Assembly: GCA_030623665.1 (NCBI GenBank)
Contig: JAUXLO010000030.1
Span: forward strand, 1-11,311
Reading direction: 5' to 3'
Length of the DNA stretch: 11,311 nt
From: Planctomycetota bacterium
GTDB taxonomy: Bacteria > Planctomycetota > Brocadiia > Brocadiales > Bathyanammoxibiaceae
Positions 8,168 through 11,311 of this stretch are shown here, piece by piece (position 1 is the first letter of the stretch; each line of letters starts with the position of its first letter). The notes under the pieces were generated by a model. That model was not told where the DNA came from, made no database searches, and saw nothing but the letters and a program-made list of their open reading frames with translations. A program made the position numbers and the translations under genes.

Positions 8168-8273
8168 GTAGTCTCTCTTCTTTATACAATAAGCCACACA
8201 TACGGGGGCTTTCGGTTTTTTGCAAGGTTCTTCTGAATAACAAGAAAAGACTACCGGCTAAAACACGAGTAGT
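8168..8273 (-). promoter_or_regulatory. Possible structured 5' leader of acsA
   Basis: On the transcript strand, GTAGTCTTTT (8254-8245) can pair with GAGAGACTAC (8177-8168): seven Watson-Crick pairs, then three more including two G-U. The enclosed part contains a 5-bp stem, AAGCC with GGCTT (8207-8211 with 8191-8195). An upstream ACTAC (8273-8269) can pair with the same GTAGT, so the two folds exclude each other. This was judged by eye and matches no riboswitch class I recognise. Confidence 0.3.
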
Positions 8274-8284
8274 GAAAAACTTAT

Positions 8285-8313
8285 ATTTTAACTTTAAGGT
8301 GTTGGGAAATCAA
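8285..8313 (-). promoter_or_regulatory. Candidate sigma70-type promoter of the acs operon
   Basis: On the minus strand, TTGATT (8313-8308) and TAAAAT (8290-8285) are separated by exactly 17 bases. They match the -35 consensus at 4 of 6 positions and the -10 at 5 of 6. A start near 8278 would give a leader of about 145 nt before acsA. It is the best promoter-like pair I found in the gap. Confidence 0.45.
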
Positions 8314-8319
8314 CCCCTT
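8296..8319. repeat. Inverted repeat overlapping the promoter, possible operator
   Basis: AAGGTGTTG (8296-8304) and CAACCCCTT (8311-8319) are inverted copies matching at 8 of 9 positions around a 6-base spacer. The repeat covers the candidate -35 element and part of the spacer, as expected of a repressor site, but the protein that might bind it is unknown. It does not fit the FNR or Rex consensus sites. Confidence 0.4.
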
Positions 8320-8460
8320 TTCTCTTACGATAAGACATCGGGAAAAGCCATTTTATGAGGGTAGGCCCGAGACGTTATGGGTGTAAAATCTATCGTCTGT
8401 GTTTGGAAGGAGTTAGGATGGTTCCGGGGTTATATTGTATCTTATAGCTGGTTCTAGCCT

Positions 8461-8509
8461 AGATGGGTAGTCCTGGTGGATGTGCGGGCGGAAGGCAGTG
8501 GTGTGAATA
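8461..8509 (-). terminator. Possible Rho loading site after smc
   Basis: The 49 bases that follow the smc stop contain 23 C and only 5 G on the transcript strand, with many pyrimidine-C steps. Such a C-over-G bubble in untranslated RNA is typical of rut sites. No hairpin with a T run is present here, so Rho-dependent ending of the smc transcript is a reasonable guess. Confidence 0.3.
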
Positions 8510-11311
8510 TTATGGTGCCGACCTTTCCGTTCCAACCATGTCTTTCTTTTTTGCGCTTTTTTCCTTCTTGGCCGCTTGCTCTACTAAGGTTTTCTGCTTT
8601 TCTATCTCTTCGAGTTTGACGGCTACCTTTTTAGAGATTCCAGATTCCTGCATGGTTACTCCGTACAGCATGTCTCCGATGGTCATTGTGCGCTTGTTGT
8701 GGGTTATGATGATGAACTGCGAGTTCTTGGTAAACTCCTGCACTACGTGTGCGAAACGGCTGATATTGCTTTCGTCCAGGGCGGCATCGACCTCATCCAG
8801 TATGCAGAAGGGGCTGGGTTTGGTCTGGAATATGGCGAACAGGAGCGCCACGGCGGTTAAGGCCTTTTCACCACCGGATAGGAGGCTTATGGAGCGCAGA
8901 TCCTTACCCGGCGGCTGGGCCACTATCTCGATGCCGGCGTCCAGGATGTCCATGCCTTCTTCCAGGTATATGTGCGCCTTTCCTCCACCGAAGAGTTTTC
9001 GGTACATAGTGTTGAAGTTGTCGCGTATCTCTTCAAAACTCTTTTCAAAGCGTTCTCTGCAGGTCTGATTAATTTTCCTTATTATATCCGACAGTGAGTT
9101 TTTTGCCTTTTGGAGGTCTTCCTGTTGGTTGAGTAAGAACCGCTCCCTTATCTCCAGCTGCTCTTGTTCCTCCAGGGCCTCCAGATTGACGTTACCTATT
9201 CTTCCTATCTTGCCCCTGAGCTCTTCCATCTCCTGAGTGGCGGTGGTCCAGTCTATCTCCTCGGCCTCGATTTCAGAGATTTGTACCTGATATTCTTCCC
9301 TTATACGTTCCTCCAGGTCTGCCTGCTTTATCTCAAACTCCTTTTCCTTTAGCCTCAACTCCTGAAGCTCTTCTTGGAGTGCACTGTGTTCTCGATCCTT
9401 CTCCTGCATCTTTTCCGCAAGGGGAGTTAGTTCATCCTGTACGTTCTTCGCCTCTTCTTCCTTGGCGGTCTGATCAGACTGAAGAACTGCCTTTTTCTCT
9501 TCCAGTTCTCGTGCCAGCGTCTCTAGTGTGTCTATGTCTCTTTGTGTCTCGATCTTTTTCTCTTCACAGTCCTCTTTTTCTTGAATATGGAGGTTGAGCT
9601 CCTTTTGCGCCTCTTGAGTGCCTTCTTCCAGGCGTTTGCGGGTCTCTGACAGCCCGTATTTCTTTTCTTGTTTGCTCGCCAGGGTTACCTTGTGTTCCGT
9701 TAGCTTGGCCTCCAGGGCGTTCCTGAGGGATTGTTTCTCCATCAGGCGCTCAGTGGCGGCATTTATGTCGTCTTCTATACGTTTACTGTTGGAGAGTGCC
9801 TCTTCCAGGTCGCTTTTGAAGGCATTTTCTTTTGAGGATAATTGCTGAAGGAGGTCGTTTGTTTCAGTGACTTCAGCGCTGTTTACCTCTTTTTCTTCCT
9901 CTAGGATCTTGAGTTTGAGTTCTTTGTCGTGGATGTCCTTTTCGGTAGACAGCCGCGCCACCTGGCGTTCCCCGAGGCGTTTCTTTAGCCCCTCGGCGAG
10001 GTACTCCAGTTCTTTCCCCCTTTTCTGTAATTCTCCCCTGGCAAGCTCTGTGGACTCGATTTCGCTTGATAGATTGGAAATCTCACGTTCGATGACCTCC
10101 AGTTCACTCTTTCTGGAGATGAGTCCGGGCTGCCCTTTAGTGACGCCCCCCGCTATGGAGCCGTCGGTTTCTACAATCTCCCCTTTCAGGGTAACGAGAC
10201 GGACCTCAGGATATTTCCTTGAGACTTCAAGGGCGTGTGAGAGGTCTTTGACTACGATAGTATTACAAAGTAATTTCCTTATGATAGGCGCATAAGTTTC
10301 GTCTGGATTTATCAGGTCGACGGCCCTTGCTACTACGCCCTCTTCGGATGTAATCAAGGGGTTGTTTTGTTCAGATTTTGGGGAGTCCATTGGCATAAAC
10401 GTGGCCCTCCCCTTTTCGCTATTCTCCAGGTAGGTTAGGGCATTTATGACATCTTGGGTGGTATGTGTGATGACTGCCTGGACCTTGAGTCCCAGGGCGA
10501 CTTCGATTGCCAGGGCGTTGGGAAGGTCAACCTTCAGCATGTCGGCTACAATGCCGCATATTCCCTGGAGGCTGTCGTCGCTGCCATTGTTGTTTTGAGA
10601 CTTTTCCAGCACGGTCTGGGTCCCCATATCTACTCCAAGTGCTCTCATCTCCAAGTCTTTCAGGACTTCCAGGCGTGACTGTTTTGCCGTAAGGAGGCTT
10701 CTCTTTTTGAATAAGTCCTCATCCACGGTGCTTACCTTTCCCCTCAGGGATTCCTCCCTGGAGGCCAGTTCTGCCAACTTTCCTTCAAGGTCTGTTATTT
10801 CCGTATCTATCAGCCCTTTTTCATCCTCGAGGGTTTTTCTTTCCTGGTGAAGATGTTCTGTTTCCCGTGATATGTCGGAGAGATGGCCCTCCAGTCTGGA
10901 CCTTCTGTTTAACAGGGATTGTCTCTCGTGGTTTATGAGGTCGAGGTCGTTCTGTAGGCGTGACTGGTGCTTTATGGCATCAATTGCCTGAGTCTTTTTA
11001 CTTTCTATCTCTTCTTGGAGGTTCCCGGATTCCCGGTTGGTATGGTCTAGTTCTGCCCTTTGTCGATCGAGTGTCTCCTGGAGGGTGGTTATTTCCTGCG
11101 TGGTCTCGGTGAGTTCGCTGCTTACCGCAAGGTGCCTGTTTTTTAACTCCTCCATCTTTTCTCCCAGGACCTCTATGTGCTGGATAACCTTCGTTCTCTG
11201 AAACTCCAGTTCCTTGATTCGCTGGGTGTCCAGGGATATCTTGTCCTTGGAGCTTGTCATCTGACTGTTGATGGTTACCAGTTCTGTGTGTATTTGTGAG
11301 AGCCGCTCGCC
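8510..11311 (-). CDS. smc: Chromosome segregation protein SMC, 5' end outside the window
   Basis: Structural maintenance of chromosomes ATPase, the core of bacterial condensin, which loads on DNA with ScpA and ScpB and organises the chromosome. The frame is open to base 11311, so 933 residues are visible. The N-terminal head with Walker A and the start of the coiled coil (about 240-280 residues) lie outside. Numbering from the window edge, a long heptad-rich coil runs to about 220, then the hinge (about 245-390, ending in TDGSIAGGVTKG), the returning coil (about 395-740), and the C-terminal head with VNLEALEE, LFGGGKAHI, signature LSGGEKA (from about 811), Walker B with FCILDEVDAALDE, and the ITHNKRT switch. 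The signature and Walker B are intact. After the head comes a basic tail of about 33 residues (KKEKSAKKKD and neighbours). No functional link with the acs genes is known; they are separated by 376 bases. Confidence 0.96.
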   Translation of the reverse strand, partial: GERLSQIHTELVTINSQMTSSKDKISLDTQRIKELEFQRTKVIQHIEVLGEKMEELKNRHLAVSSELTETTQEITTLQETLDRQRAELDHTNRESGNLQEEIESKKTQAIDAIKHQSRLQNDLDLINHERQSLLNRRSRLEGHLSDISRETEHLHQERKTLEDEKGLIDTEITDLEGKLAELASREESLRGKVSTVDEDLFKKRSLLTAKQSRLEVLKDLEMRALGVDMGTQTVLEKSQNNNGSDDSLQGICGIVADMLKVDLPNALAIEVALGLKVQAVITHTTQDVINALTYLENSEKGRATFMPMDSPKSEQNNPLITSEEGVVARAVDLINPDETYAPIIRKLLCNTIVVKDLSHALEVSRKYPEVRLVTLKGEIVETDGSIAGGVTKGQPGLISRKSELEVIEREISNLSSEIESTELARGELQKRGKELEYLAEGLKKRLGERQVARLSTEKDIHDKELKLKILEEEKEVNSAEVTETNDLLQQLSSKENAFKSDLEEALSNSKRIEDDINAATERLMEKQSLRNALEAKLTEHKVTLASKQEKKYGLSETRKRLEEGTQEAQKELNLHIQEKEDCEEKKIETQRDIDTLETLARELEEKKAVLQSDQTAKEEEAKNVQDELTPLAEKMQEKDREHSALQEELQELRLKEKEFEIKQADLEERIREEYQVQISEIEAEEIDWTTATQEMEELRGKIGRIGNVNLEALEEQEQLEIRERFLLNQQEDLQKAKNSLSDIIRKINQTCRERFEKSFEEIRDNFNTMYRKLFGGGKAHIYLEEGMDILDAGIEIVAQPPGKDLRSISLLSGGEKALTAVALLFAIFQTKPSPFCILDEVDAALDESNISRFAHVVQEFTKNSQFIIITHNKRTMTIGDMLYGVTMQESGISKKVAVKLEEIEKQKTLVEQAAKKEKSAKKKDMVGTERSAP

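Larger units (their letters stand above)
8134..8509 (-). other. smc-acsA intergenic region with no gene
   Basis: These 376 bases hold no credible coding frame. In transcription order I see a C-rich, G-poor stretch after the smc stop (8461-8509), an odd palindrome TCTAG-C-CTAGA (8453-8463), about 130 bases with nothing recognisable, a candidate promoter with an inverted repeat (8285-8319), and a predicted leader with alternative pairings (8168-8273) ending at the acsA ribosome binding site. No factor-independent terminator facing the minus strand is visible. Confidence 0.7.

Noticed and set aside
8191..8221. Hairpin AAGCC...GGCTT followed by a T run on the plus strand, resembling an intrinsic terminator
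   Set aside because: The stem is only 5 bp with an 11-base loop, and no plus-strand gene exists that it could end.
8300..8316. FNR/CRP-type site suggested by TTGAT before acsA
   Set aside because: Only one half site fits; the other half (CAACA instead of ATCAA) does not match.
8461..8509. CCACTGCC near the smc stop as part of a cobalamin riboswitch
   Set aside because: The core B12-box context and the other conserved segments of the class are missing, and the match lies far upstream of the predicted transcription start of acsA.
8510..11311. smc as a truncated or broken gene because its first ATG in the window is at 11260
   Set aside because: The frame stays open past that ATG to the window edge and continues as coiled coil, so the missing N-terminal head is explained by the window boundary.

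Overview
The window is one co-directional block on the minus strand of a bacterial genome, about 96% coding and with roughly even GC. Read in the direction of transcription (high to low coordinates) it holds: the C-terminal three quarters of smc (8510-11311, 5' end outside the window); a 376-base intergenic region (8134-8509); and a Wood-Ljungdahl carbonyl-branch operon made of acsA (Ni,Fe carbon monoxide dehydrogenase), acsB (acetyl-CoA synthase), a clpP-family protease gene, acsC (large subunit of the corrinoid iron-sulfur protein, CFeSP) and acsV (corrinoid reductive activator), the last cut by the window edge at base 1.

How the genes work together: AcsA reduces CO2 to CO at its C-cluster. 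CO passes to the A-cluster of AcsB, which joins it to a methyl group and CoA to make acetyl-CoA. The methyl group arrives on the cobamide of the CFeSP, whose large subunit is AcsC. When the cobalt is accidentally oxidised to Co(II), AcsV restores Co(I) using ATP and a [2Fe-2S] domain. The CFeSP small subunit (acsD), the methyltransferase (acsE) and the nickel-insertion ATPase (cooC/acsF) are not in the window and may lie beyond base 1 or elsewhere.

Junctions are tight: 13 bases between acsA and acsB, 4 between acsB and the clpP ATG, and 1 between clpP and acsC. The ClpP-like protease is therefore built into the operon. Its Ser-His-Asp triad is intact, but the sequence around the serine is unusual. 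The acsC-acsV gap (112 bases) is the only loose junction inside the operon.

The region before acsA carries a candidate sigma70-type promoter with an overlapping inverted repeat, then a predicted 5' leader of about 145 nt with two mutually exclusive pairings. Just after smc there is a C-rich, G-poor stretch that could be a Rho loading site.

Organism: the full-length ACS with an N-terminal CODH-binding domain and the bacterial SMC point to a bacterium using the acetyl-CoA pathway. Anammox Planctomycetes, Nitrospirota, Omnitrophota, Desulfobacterota and acetogens are all possible. The sequence alone does not let me choose. I saw no mobile element, CRISPR array, tRNA, rRNA or pseudogene.
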